This document shows, one piece after another, positions 1 to 10,224 of a DNA stretch of 64,000 bases; position 1 is the first letter of the stretch, and every line of letters starts with the position of its first letter. Position numbers and translations under genes: made by a program. The DNA is from Ciona savignyi (taxonomy: Eukaryota > Chordata > Ascidiacea > Phlebobranchia > Cionidae): NCBI GenBank assembly GCA_000149265.1, contig CH003037.1, positions 167,495-231,494 on the forward strand, in the 5' to 3' direction. Under the pieces are notes generated by a model. That model was given only the letters and a program-made list of their open reading frames with translations. It was not told where the DNA came from and ran no database searches.

Positions 1-1310
1 GTTAACTATGATGAAACAAATTTCAGTGATGACCCTGGAGTAAAGAAGATGATTTTTTGTCGTGGTGTTAAATATCCAGAACGAATTAAAAACTTCTCAA
101 AGGGTGCTGTTAGTGTAATGTTTTCAGCAACAGCTAACGGCGAGTTTCTGCCATTGTACGTTGTGTATAAATCAATAAAGCTGTGGCACAGTTGGTGTGA
201 GGGTGGTCCACCAAGTACTCGCTATGGAAGGACCACATCTGGTTGGTTTGAATGCATGCACTTTCGAAGACTGGTTTACCAGTGTTATTGTTCCTTGGGC
301 AAAAAAACTTCCTGGGACAAAAGTCATTATTGGAGATAATTTAAGTTCTCATTTGAACAGTAGAGTCATTCAAAAGTGTGAAGAACTCCACATTAATTTT
401 GCTTTTTTGCCACCAAACACTACCCACCTAACTCAACCACTTGATGTATCTGTTTTCCGTCCTGTAAAAACACATTGGAGAAACATTGTCAGTGAATACA
501 AAGAGCAATACCCGAGCAGCACTTCATTGGATAAGCACATGTTCCCTAACCTTCTAAGTAAGCTGATGAAAATATTGCAAAAGGATGGAAATGACACAAA
601 CATCATAAAATCTGGATTCAAAGCAACAGGGATATATCCATATAACCCTAATGAAGTTCTCAAGCGACTTCCAAGTACAGACTTAGATGATAGTGTATCA
701 AGTAGTATATCTGATAGTGTTCTTACTTACCTACAGCAGAAAAGGGGCAAAAAGAAAGAAATTGGAAGTGCCACCAGGAAAATCAGTCAGTGTTGATGAT
801 TTGAAGACTTGCCAACCATCTACTAGTGGATTGCCAATAACAAAAACGAAAAACTCAACGAAAGGAAATATAGTAAGAGCAGATGAGGTGTCTACAAAGG
901 CAAAAAAGAAAAAGACAGGTGGTGCACAGCAGCATGCTTACTGGAGCAGCAGTGATGAGAGTGATTGCAGTTTACACTACAATGATACATCAGATGATCT
1001 AGAATCAAGTGAAGAAGAAAATTGGCCACAAGAAAGCAGAAATAAGTGCGGAGATTTTGTGGTTATAAAATATATTGTCAAGTCAAGTGTGATTCATTAT
1101 GTTGGTGAGATTGTCAATTTCGATGCAACTGCGGCTTTTGCAGAAATTCATTTCATGAAGCATCTTGGAAAAGAGCTCTTTGCTTGGATAAATGAATATT
1201 GTGAAGTCGACTTAAACCAAATAGTTTTAAGCTTGCCACCACCACAACCAAACAGAAGAGAGCAATACACTTTCCGTGCTGAATTGAGTGGTATTACCAA
1301 TCTCCGATAA
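1..1310 (+). pseudogene. pogo-like (Tc1/mariner superfamily) transposase, 5'-truncated and frameshifted
   Basis: The reading frame is already open at base 1, so the DNA-binding N-terminus lies outside the window. Seen: the first catalytic Asp in YDETNFSDDPG (about positions 7-39), the second in IIGDNLSSHLN (Asp codon near 335) and the third in TTHLTQPLDV (near 443). The last two are separated by 35 residues, as in the pogo/Tigger DDE_1 family. The protein moves between three frames, shifting near 255-262 and again near 740-750. An acidic-Ser linker (about 940-1020) and a C-terminal domain ending at 1310 follow. Pogo transposases excise and reinsert elements at TA sites in the nucleus. The two frameshifts make this copy a likely pseudogene, although one or both could be sequencing errors. 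Confidence 0.85.
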
Positions 1311-1593
1311 CAATGTATTTGTTGCAATTTTTCATGATGTGTATGTTTCATGATGTTCTTCATTCGTTTCTTGGTTTATTTTGTTTCGCAATTGATTTGC
1401 CACTTATTTAAAGTAAATATAAAACAATGGGATAATTTTTAGCTCTGGTTTATAGTTTTTACAATTGTTCTGTATTAGTAACAATGTGACAAAAAACAAT
1501 TATAAGAACTATGTACTCTACCATACAATAACTGATGCTATTGTACCAGCTTTATAATAAATATTGGTTCCAGTAGTTTTTTTTGTCTTCAGA

Positions 1594-1880
1594 GTGGGCA
1601 AAGTTGTCTCTAGAAGTTTAAAATTGCATCTTACCATGGCAGATTGTGCATTCAAATGTACAAATACATATGTGGGCAAAGTTGCCCTATACGGGGCTAC
1701 TTTGCCCACCTGAGGGGGTTTTTTAAAAAAATAACAGTATGAAAAAAATTAATCTCATAATTTCACATAAGAAATGTAGTACAACATGAGACATGTTGAC
1801 TGAACTACAAAAAAAACATTTAACTTCACTATGTCTAAAGTTATGGCCATAAATGCACAAAAAGTGGGCAAAGTAACCCC
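1594..1880. repeat. GTGGGCAAAGT motif cluster, probable pogo-type terminal repeat
   Basis: The motif GTGGGCAAAGT occurs in forward orientation at 1594, 1672 and 1864 and inverted at about 1699-1709. The span 1672-1709 is therefore a near-palindrome. The inverted copy continues to CCTG, so read outward-in it starts CAGGTGGGCAAAGTAG, which resembles a pogo/Tigger terminal inverted repeat and could be the right end of the transposase-bearing element. The left terminus is outside the window, so pairing cannot be tested. Confidence 0.5.
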
Positions 1881-1904
1881 ATTTCACGGTACTAAGTATA
1901 ACTT

Positions 1905-2837
1905 GAGTCGCGAATAAACCGTCTATTGAATAAGAAGCAGAATACAACTAAACCGAATCAAAACTTGNNNNNNNNNNNNNNNNNNNNNNNNNNNNNNNNN
2001 NNNNNNNNNNNNNNNNNNNNNNNNNNNNNNNNNNNNNNNNNNNNNNNNNNNNNNNNNNNNNNNNNNNAAATCGTGGCTACAATAATTATTTGTAGACAAT
2101 CTGTGGAGAGTGAATTTATAGACTTTCCGCTGCGCAGCTCGCCAGAGACCGTAAGGCAGCCGGCTGAATCAGGCTCAGCCAACCTCAAGCAACCAGCCTT
2201 TAGAAAGCGCGAGCCCACATTGGTGAGACCCCGACGTGATAATGGACACGCACCTTCCCGAAACGAACAATTTCCGACGTCAACTTCAACTAGAAGTTTC
2301 AACTACATTGGCAACGACGAGTGGTCCAACGCAAGTTATTTACGAATCAATTTCAAGCATCAAGTAAGAAACGCCCCATTTCGCTGGACGAAGTTGGTGA
2401 CTATACAACAAGACAACGCACTCTATTAAAATCAAGTTAATAGAAGAGAATCTGCAAGACGACGTTTCCTTTACGAAATATGAAAGGGTTGTATTATTAT
2501 TTTTGTAGCTTCTAGATTTTATACTATATGTAATTATTAGTCTGCAACGATTGCAAATACTAGTGTTCCCGGTTTGGTTGAATGGTACTAGGCTATTGCA
2601 AGAATGCATAATATCGGTGTTTTACTCTACAGACTTCTTACATACACGAAGAGCAAAGAGCTTTGAGTCAATGATGCCATGCTGCGCCAACCCATCCGGT
2701 ATATTAGGCGCATTTACACGTCGAACGACGTTTGTTTTGTTCGTTCGCGCCAGATTTTTCAATGTTACCGCCGACAAGGCGTTAGTTTTCTTTTAATCGC
2801 CTCACGCAAATTATGCGTCTAGTTCATGCGATTATAT
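1905..2837 (+). repeat. Left arm of a large inverted repeat derived from an LTR element
   Basis: This segment is repeated in reverse complement at 3833-4810 with scattered mismatches and indels. Shared landmarks include GCTGCGCAGCTCGCCAGAG, the tRNA-Trp-type primer-site region, and AGACTTCTTACA-type stretches further in. A 100-N gap (1968-2067) interrupts the arm; the right arm implies that only a few tens of bases are missing. The arm carries an AATAAA, a primer-site-like string at 2221-2240 (TGGTGA, two extra bases, then CCCCGACGTGAT) and a short ORF beginning ATGGACACGCAC at about 2243. This looks like LTR end, primer site and gag start of a Gypsy-type element. Confidence 0.75.
1968..2067. 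other. Assembly gap (100 N)
   Basis: Exactly 100 N, the usual placeholder for a gap of unknown size. The intact opposite arm of the inverted repeat suggests that the true missing sequence is short. Confidence 0.99.
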
Positions 2838-3832
2838 ACTCGTTTTGAGCAGCAGCTCGAGTTTTGTTTCTTATCCTGCGAAGTCAGATAGCCCCTGCCC
2901 CGCGCGTTTGCGCTCATGCTGTGTAAATTAAGTGAGCGTACCCGCTTCACAGCGCTACAGTTTATTAAACGACACCAGCGTACTTCCGTGTATAGCTATG
3001 GTAATCGCGCCGCATGTAAATGCGATGTCTAATTGTCTAATCGCCTCTCAGTCAATGTGTCGGATGTTCCGAACCGAATATATTTCGTGTGTAAAACAGG
3101 CTTTTACAAACACCGCACAATAATGACGAGACAGGGCGTATGTTCTGCATATTGATTGTTTGCTTTTGTTCATTGATGGAAATACGTTTATTTCCCCTAA
3201 CCGATACGAGTCGTAAAACCTATATATGCCAGGTCGCTCGTTTTTTTGGCGTTTTTATTAATTGCGCTTTCGTCGCATATAGCGAGATCATCGCTGCATT
3301 TATTTCATGCGCACTCGGTAGTGAGTAACCAGGCGTACACGCCTTGGTTTATTAGCTGGCAAAGTATGAAAATATGGCTCATGTGATGCAAATTGTGGCA
3401 TTGCTACCTTGAATGTGAGATGTCACTTTCACTACATTTCAGATAACATTTATCACGCATTAACATACACGACACCAGATTTTAATGCACAATTGCACAA
3501 TTCTAGCTTTGTACTTAATTCTCCCAGCCAGGTCATTGTAGTTTTTGCAGGATACACGTGTGAAATGCTCGAAACTTCGTGAGATCGTTCACCACATGAC
3601 TTCGATTGTTATTTCGACTGAACATCCGAAATGCTCAACGAGACCGTGATTTTATTTTCTCACACTTAACAAAATGTGGAAAAAATGAGATGTTGTAGCA
3701 TTTCGTATATAGTATATATATATATATATATATTTGTTTTAATTTATGTCTAAAATATTTTGTGTTTTAACGTCGTTTTTTTTGCGTTTCAAGTTTACCG
3801 ACTCTCACGTTTTATTACTTTGTACGTAAACT
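2838..3832. other. Spacer of the inverted repeat
   Basis: No gene is supported. Only short ORFs of 60-80 codons occur. A (TA)n run lies at about 3712-3733. The last ~120 bases (3712-3830) are repeated in reverse complement at 5018-5133, forming a second inverted repeat that encloses the right arm of the first. Confidence 0.6.
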
Positions 3833-4810
3833 GTATAATCGCGTGAGCTAGACGCATAATTTGCGTGAGGCGATTAAAAGAAAACTAACGCCTTGTCGGC
3901 GGTAACATTGAAAATCTGGCGCGAACGAACAAAACAAACGTCGTTCGACGTGTAAATGCGCATAATATACCGGATGGGTTGGCGCAGCATGGCATCATTG
4001 ACTCAAGCTCATGATAGCATAATCGTAAAAGCGTTACTGACCTTGTTTAAAATGAAGTGCATATGTAGCAGTTGTTGAAGGCGCGTTTGCTCTTCGTGAT
4101 TGTAAGAAGTCTGTAGAGTAAAACACCGATATTATGCATTCTTGCAGTAGCCTAGTACCTACCATCCAACCAAACCAGGAACACTAGTATTTGCTATCGT
4201 TGCAGAATAATAATTACATAGTATAAAAATAGTAATAAAACTTACAAAATATAATCTAGAAGCTACAAAAATAATAATACAACCCTTTCATATTTCGGAA
4301 AGGGAACGTCGTCTTGCGTATTCTCTTCTTTCGTCGGCGGAGACGATGCTTATTAACTTGATTTGAATAGAGTGCGTTGTCTTGTTAGTCACCAACTTCG
4401 TCCAGCGAAAAGGGGCGTTTCTTACTTGATGCTTGAAATTTCTTCTTAAATAACTTGCGTTGGGCCACTCGTCGTTACCAATGTACTTTTAACTTCTAGT
4501 TGAAGTTGACGTCGGAAATTGTTCGTTTCGGGAAGGCGCGTGTCCATTATCACGTCGGGCTCAACAATGTGGGCTCGCGCTTTTTACAAGCTGATTGCTT
4601 GTAGTTGGCTGAGCTTGTTTAGCCGACTGCCTTACGGTCTCTGGCGAGCTGCGCAGCGGAATGTCTAGTTTCCACAGAACACCCACCAAATATAATGGTG
4701 GCCACGATTTGTACAGTCTTAATCTCAAACTCGAAGTCTATAACTCTTGATTCACTTTAGTTGTATTCTGCGTCTCATTCAATAAATATACGGTTTATTC
4801 GCGAAGCGAG
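3833..4810 (-). repeat. Right arm of the large inverted repeat
   Basis: Reverse-complement partner of 1905-2837. Read on the minus strand it runs from GCGAATAAACC (AATAAA near 4790-4800) through a primer-site-like stretch at about 4549-4567 (TTGAGCCCGACGTGAT) and the same short gag-like start. The two arms are in head-to-head orientation, so two copies of the same LTR-element 5' region face each other. Arm divergence is visible by eye, so the duplication is not recent or has decayed. Confidence 0.75.
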
Positions 4811-5133
4811 TTACTCAGTACGTTACACAGCATAACGCAAGTTATCTTGTCTGAAGTACGTTATATATAGATTATATATATTTCCAGAATATATAGGGAA
4901 TTTACAAGGTGCGAGAAGTTTACGTGCGAGACGTTTCACATCTGCACGTTTAACTGAGGGGAATTAGGTGAAAAAACTATGTTAACGATTAAAACGGCAA
5001 AAAAACAAAGGCCCGTACAAGGTGATAATTACGTAGCGAGTAATAACACGTGAGATTCGGTAAACTTGAAACGCCAAAAAAAACGACGTTAAAACACAAA
5101 ATATTTTAGACATAAATTAACACAAATATATAA
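4811..5133. repeat. Intergenic stretch ending in an inverted copy of 3712-3830
   Basis: No coding signal. Positions 5018-5133 are the reverse complement of 3712-3830 (shared core GTTTTAACGTCGTTTTTTTT when read on the minus strand). This second inverted repeat flanks the right arm of the first, giving a nested palindromic structure. Confidence 0.6.
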
Positions 5134-5135
5134 TA

Positions 5136-5656
5136 CAGTAGAACCCCGCTTACCTGACCACCTATGGGACCGTAATCAAGCGGTCGCGTTAGCGGGGTGG
5201 TCGGTCGTGTTAGTGAATTTTGATTTGGAGCAAATTGTCGTCAAATGCGGCTAAAACGTCTGCATTTTTACTAAATTTTCACAAAATGCCATTATTTTTA
5301 TCAGATACTGCAAAATGAATTTAATACAAAAGTTTATCTTGTAAGATTTAGTACTGTTTGCCACATTTTCTTTCGTGTGCGCTCATTTATTCTTATTGTT
5401 TTGATCATAAAAGAAATTTAACCTTATTATTTTGGTGACAAAGGCAAATTTTTTAGCATATGTGGTCACTTAAGCGGAGTCAAATTTGAAGTTTTGGACC
5501 AAAATATGGCGGTCCTGGTCTGGAAACCGGGGTGGTCGCGTTATTGAAACAGAATGCAATGCATTAACCATAGTAAATTATTTGGGACGGCACGGAAGTG
5601 GTCCTGATAGCGAGGTGGTCGTGTTATCGAGGTGGTCTCCAAGCGGGGTTCCACTG
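5136..5656. mobile_element. pogo/Tigger-like MITE
   Basis: A 521-bp non-coding element with terminal inverted repeats CAGTAGAACCCCGCTTACC on the left and, read inward, CAGTGGAACCCCGCTTGG on the right. It is flanked by TA on both sides (5134-5135 and 5657-5658), the expected target duplication. Subterminal GGTGGTCG(C/T)GTTA motifs recur inside at both ends. The CAGT(A/G)GAACCCCGCTTA terminus is characteristic of Tigger/pogo elements. It has no transposase and would depend on one encoded elsewhere. Confidence 0.85.
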
Positions 5657-7090
5657 TATATATATACTATACGAAATGCTACACATTTGTGCACACAACA
5701 CTGAAGCATTGTAAAATGTAGGATATATAGACACTAAAATCTGGGAAAGGCGAACAGAAAAAATAATCTCTGACGACAAGTTGTTGTTGGGAACAAATAT
5801 TTTGAGCGGCCACCTAGCGGCTAATCGGTTGGAGCTCCCCATTAGCAGTGCACTGCTAACTACAACTGGCTATCAGTGTCATAATTGTCCCCTATACACA
5901 GAGTTTCTATGTCCATCCTGCGTTAATTAATGCGCGCGGCACTTGTTTTTAGACCAAACATTCTGGGAGAACGTGCAATTTTTAGCTTTTTCGTGCAAAT
6001 GCCATGCTTTCTAGACCGAAACAAGGTTTGCAGAAGATTTTTCACTAAACCACCCAATTTAATATAGTTTGGCAGTGTGTGCATTAACGATGTTTGCTTT
6101 CTCAGCTGTAATACAGAAGAAAGCCAAATAATTATAGTAAGACTAAAGAATGTCAAGGCTAACTGATTTAAGAAGCCAAATAAATGCCCTGTTGCAGGAA
6201 GCCCAAAACCAGAGTTCCAGCGAGAACGTGATTTCTCGGTATATTCAGCATTATTATTTCTTAGGCTAGTATTATATAGTTGAATTTAAAATCAGCATAG
6301 TGCATTTTAAACTTATTTAGGCTTAAATGATAGTTATATTTATTATGTATGTTCATGAATTGGAAAACAGGCAAGCACGGTAAGCCTATAGACTAAAGTA
6401 AAAAAGTTCACAACATACCAACAAAAGGCAAGTGATAACTTCTGCTATTATGCACACCATAAATATATATATTAAATGCCGTTGAGTAAATGCATGCCAT
6501 TTTAAGGGCAACACTAAAATGAGGGAGTGCGGGAAGGAGGGTAACTACTACATATTAAAATTAAGAAAACTATTTACTAATCTCAATTCCAGAACGAACC
6601 CTAATTCCAACCCCAGTAGGTACCACAGGAAACATGTAGGCTATAATAATATATAACGCATGACTGGGCTGAACAGACCGAATGAATTAATTGTAAGACA
6701 AGATCGAGACGGTGAGCATACCAGAAAATAAGAAACCGGAAGCTGGTTGACATGGGTTCTACACGATGCAGTCTGGAAAGCATTCAAGTGCACTCACAAG
6801 ATTTTTTAATCTACTATATTGGTATCATCATCATAAATGCGCCTCAAAATAACTGGGATATTCATTCTAATTCAGTTAATCTAACCACCTACGACTAATA
6901 TCCCACAGCTCAATAATCATATACAACACACTGCAATATACAGAAAAACGTGATTACATTGGAACGTTCCCCTCTACCAAGCTACCAGGTATTTACTCCA
7001 ATGTGGCAAACTTGGTTAGAATTTCAGCCTATTTTCTGAAACCACTTAGCCCGCCCAATATTTAAAGCAGTTTGGCGATGGAGGGAGCTA
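5657..7090. other. Region without recognisable gene
   Basis: Only short ORFs with no family signal. A perfect 18-bp palindrome, TTAGCAGTGCACTGCTAA, lies at 5842-5859. I see nothing else I can support. Confidence 0.5.
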
Positions 7091-7655
7091 GAGAATTATG
7101 ACACTGATGGCAAGTTGAAAGGTTACCAGCGCGTACGGTCGTGTGGCCAAATGGTTAACGCGACCGATACATATACCGACTTCTATACAAAAAAACGGTC
7201 CTAGCGACGAGCGCATTATGGGTCGAAACTCGGCTCGGTAAAAAAAAGGTTACCAGCGCGTTGGTAATTTATGAACGCGTACTCAATTTGTGAGCGCGTT
7301 AACAATTTTACCGCACGGGGGCGTGAAGAGATGAATTATGACACTCTTGGCCAGGTGAAGAAAGGTTACCAGCGCGCTGGTAAATTAAGTGCGCGCATAT
7401 AAATTAACAGCGCGCTGATTTTACTAAATTGTGACACTGATGGCCAACGACGGTCGATGTTTTTGTCAGTAAGTTAAGTGCGCGCTGGTAATTTATGAAC
7501 GCGTACTTAATTTGTGAACGCGTTGACAATTTTGCCGCATGATGGCGTAAAGAGACGAATTGTGACACTTTTGGCGGGGTGAAAGGTTATGAGCGCGCTG
7601 CTTAAATTAGCAGCGCGCTGATTTTACTGAATTATGTCATCGATGGCCAACCATA
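7091..7655. repeat. GCGC-rich direct repeat, two main units
   Basis: Two direct repeats, about 7261-7457 and 7484-7653, each begin near GGTAATTTATGAACGCGTAC, run through a ..TTGTGACACT..GGC..GGTGAAAGGTTA block and end in CAGCGCGCTGATTTTACT. A partial earlier unit at 7091-7133 is interrupted by a small retroposon. Units contain many GCGCGC/CGCG palindromes in an otherwise AT-rich context. The source family is not recognised. Confidence 0.7.
7134..7244 (+). mobile_element. tRNA-Ser-like retroposon (SINE or tRNA pseudogene) with target duplication
   Basis: An insert of about 111 bp is bounded by the direct repeat AAAGGTTACCAGCGCG (7118-7133 and 7245-7260). It contains a pol III A-box-like string, TGGCCAAATGGTTAA (about 7143-7158), with the extended D-arm typical of tRNA-Ser, and a B-box-like GGGTCGAAACTC (about 7220-7231). 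It ends in an A-run. Removal of the insert restores the surrounding repeat unit, supporting insertion. Caveat: the same 16-mer starts other units of the local repeat (near 7363), so part of the duplication could be pre-existing. Confidence 0.7.
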
Positions 7656-7659
7656 CACT

Positions 7660-8235
7660 TACGCCATAGGGTGCTATATACAACACTTCTGCCCGTTATA
7701 CTAATTAATTCTGGCTGTGAAGTGCTGGTAGAAATAACAAGTACAGCACTAAGAAACACCTTCTACAAGCTGTTAAAGTGCAAAGACTTGGAATACCATA
7801 TTAACTATTCGACGCAATGTTAAACAATAGATAAAAAGGCATTGCTCTAAGGAACCAATGCTACAACTATCATCGAGTGGGTTCCCCGTTGACAGACGTG
7901 ATCTGAAGATGCTGGTGAAGACACACACATAGATGAATACTAAAAAAATAATGTTAATAGACCAGGAGATGATTGTTACTTGCCCACTAAAATTGCAGTG
8001 GAGACAAGTGCTAGACCCGCCTGTACAAAGTTGTCTCTATATCCATTCCTACTTAAAAGGATTTACACATAACCAAAAAAATACAAATCCTGATAGAATG
8101 CTGCCCCCTTGAGTTTGTAACCTCTCTACTGATGGATATTAAATTAATATTCCATTAATCAACATGTCACGTGCATACTTCCTGAAAAAACAACTATTCA
8201 TACTAAATAAACCACAAGTCAAAATTAAATTTGAT
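7660..8235. repeat. Dispersed repeat, copy 1 (partner at 55270-55920)
   Basis: Shares long stretches with 55270-55920 in the same orientation, for example ATGCTACAACTATCATCGA, GATTGTTACTTGCCCACTAA and AACAACTATTCATACTAAA, with substitutions and indels throughout. No ORF is conserved between copies. The family is not recognised; it could be a non-autonomous element or an old duplication. The L1/Tx1-like LINE inserted at its right edge. Confidence 0.75.
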
Positions 8236-8246
8236 TGACAGCTTGA

Positions 8247-8306
8247 ATTCTATTTGAATAAGGTATGCGCGCCATATAGGTCATCATACCCAAATAGAAT
8301 TTCTGG
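8247..8306 (+). ncRNA. Spliced-leader (SL) RNA-like sequence forming the 5' end of the LINE
   Basis: Positions 8247-8262 read ATTCTATTTGAATAAG, which I recall as the 16-nt trans-spliced leader of Ciona. It is followed directly by a 5' splice donor (GTATGC at 8263), as in an unspliced SL RNA. Bases 8246-8256 are perfectly complementary to 8291-8301 (11 bp), allowing a stem that sequesters the leader. An Sm-site-like AATTTCTGG lies at 8298-8306. The 3' limit of the SL-RNA match is uncertain, because the Ciona SL RNA is reported as short (about 46 nt, from memory). As it sits inside the LINE's target-duplication boundary, this is a retrotransposed or captured copy, not a member of a tandem SL array. 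Confidence 0.7.
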
Positions 8307-8368
8307 CTATTATTAACGTGTGGATTATAATTGTGGATATATCCAAAGCAAGCAAGATCAAAACACCA

Positions 8369-8392
8369 GGTAACCTAGTTATCCCTTGCTTG
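8369..8392 (+). repeat. 5' UTR half of a 24-bp LINE inverted repeat
   Basis: Begins GGTAACCTAGTTATCCCTTG and pairs with 13634-13657. Twenty-two of 24 positions are complementary in DNA, and the two exceptions would be G-U pairs in RNA. See the partner entry at the 3' end. Confidence 0.8.
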
Positions 8393-8787
8393 TTGTTGCA
8401 CAATCAATTCACCCGTATAGATTTGTGTGTGTGTGTTTACTTGTTACTTTTTTTCACGTATAATATAAAAGTGTTTGCTACTACTCACCATATCTTTTTT
8501 TGTAAATACTTGGCAACACTGATAATTAGTCTCGCTTTTTTAATAATTAGATTGTTGTGTTTTTTTGTGTGATTTTTGCATTTTTTGCTCTTTTCCGCCC
8601 AAAACTTGGACGGCGAAGCCCTGGCCGAATTTTCCAGAAATTTTTGACCCTAAATTCCTACTCTGCCCGTCAAAAAATTTCATCTTTCGTTTGTGGTCTT
8701 TTAACAAAACAATTTTTCTAAATTCTCAAAACAAGGACCTCTTGCATCTTAATCGTAAACAAAAACAAAATTGTTAATACTCACAAA

Positions 8788-10171
8788 ATGGACAAGATTT
8801 TGGAAATTGACCAGCACTCAAGGAGATCCGTCATCATCCAGCTCACCGGAGGTGTCGAGTTTATCTCAGTTTCAACTTTCATGGAGCTTTTTCAACCAGG
8901 GTCTCCTCTGGAAAATATAAAAAACATGGTTGAAGGAGTTATTACAGACTCACATAAAGATGTTGCATTCCTACTTACCCTAAAAGAGGAATTCGGACAA
9001 GAACAACAAATTACAGATCTCATACAATATTATCAAAACAACGTCATCACATTCACCCCGGAATCTGGAACCACAGTAAGAGTTATTGCAAAACTCCCAA
9101 CCCCACCGATGGAGACAGTCTCTCTTCACCCGGTTCCATGCTATATTGATGAGATAAAATTGAAAAATACTTTGGAACAAAACAAATGGGGCAAAATTAA
9201 TAATATGGAATTTGGAGTACACCGGAATTTTAGAAACATTAAAAATGGATGGCTAAGCATAAATTTTAGTAAACTAAACACAAACAACATACCAAAAGTG
9301 TTGAAGTTCGGCGGAAGATGGATTACCGTCACAAAACCAGGAGAATCTCATATGCCATTGTGTAGATTCTGCAAGGAGCGTGGGCACGTTCAAACAAGAT
9401 GCCCAAAGAAAGGATACTGCAACTTTTGTAAATCGAATGGGCACATCCTTAGATTTTGCCGTTCCAAGCCCAACTTCTTCCAACCACAACAGCAGAACTC
9501 CACTCCACCAAACGAAACTGCACCTAAATCATATAGAGAAGTAGTTGCTGGCAACATTCCGACATCCAACAGATTTACAGCTCTACAGAATTTGGAAACA
9601 GACCAACAATTCGGAAACACTGTTATACAAACACATAGTACCAACCATTTTCCCACACTCAATACATCAACCCCTAAACAACAACGAACTCCAAAAAAGA
9701 AAAATTCTCCAAAACACAAATCAACACCAATCACCACAAAACAACATGAGAAAGAACTACTAGCAAGTACATCAAATCATGCACAATCTGGACAAATAAC
9801 CACTCCAAATCAAAGTACACCAATACAAAATCAATCAATGCCCCAAATCAAACCATCCACATCATCCCGTAACACTCCGAAAATCAACAAACAAACAAGA
9901 GACCCTTACCTCGGATTCAACAAGCAGCTCTTTTGACATAGAAAAGAGCCTTTTGGAAATTGACCAGCTCCATGTCAAATATGTTGAAAACAACCAAACC
10001 CACTACCAAACCACCGACGAGACTCCACCCATTGCACCAATGGAAGAACTCGATTCGAGCGACCCTCCAAATCTACGTAGAACTGTTTCTTCTCTGAAGA
10101 AGGTGTTTGCGACAGATTCGCCTGCAAAAAAGAGAAAATTCGGATTAGAACTGCTTTATCCAAACACTTAA
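8788..10171 (+). pseudogene. LINE ORF1 protein (zinc-knuckle, gag-like), frameshifted near its C-terminus
   Basis: The 382-codon ORF starts at ATG 8788 and stops at 9936. Two CCHC zinc knuckles of form CX2CX4HX4C are visible: CRFCKERGHVQTRC (residues 192-205) and CNFCKSNGHILRFC (211-224). The N-terminal ~180 residues would include the nucleic-acid-binding fold. A Gln/Thr/Pro-rich low-complexity tail follows. Near 9900 the natural C-terminus shifts to another frame and continues to 10171, ending in basic SPAKKRKFG. ORF1 proteins of Tx1/L1-type elements coat element RNA to form the retrotransposition particle. ORF2 starts about 50 bp downstream. The single shift could be mutation or a base-calling error. 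Confidence 0.8.
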
Positions 10172-10224
10172 TTACACAACACAAAACACACATAGAAGGT
10201 CAATTTCATTTTCTATAGTTCAAA

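Noticed and set aside
1919-1932. A fifth SL copy (GTCTATTGAATAAG)
   Set aside because: It lacks one T, and the opposite arm of the inverted repeat has a more different version, so it is probably LTR sequence resembling the SL by chance.
7134-7244. A functional tRNA-Ser gene
   Set aside because: A/B-box-like motifs exist, but the arms do not fold into a complete cloverleaf by eye, and the A-run with flanking duplication indicates a retroposon.
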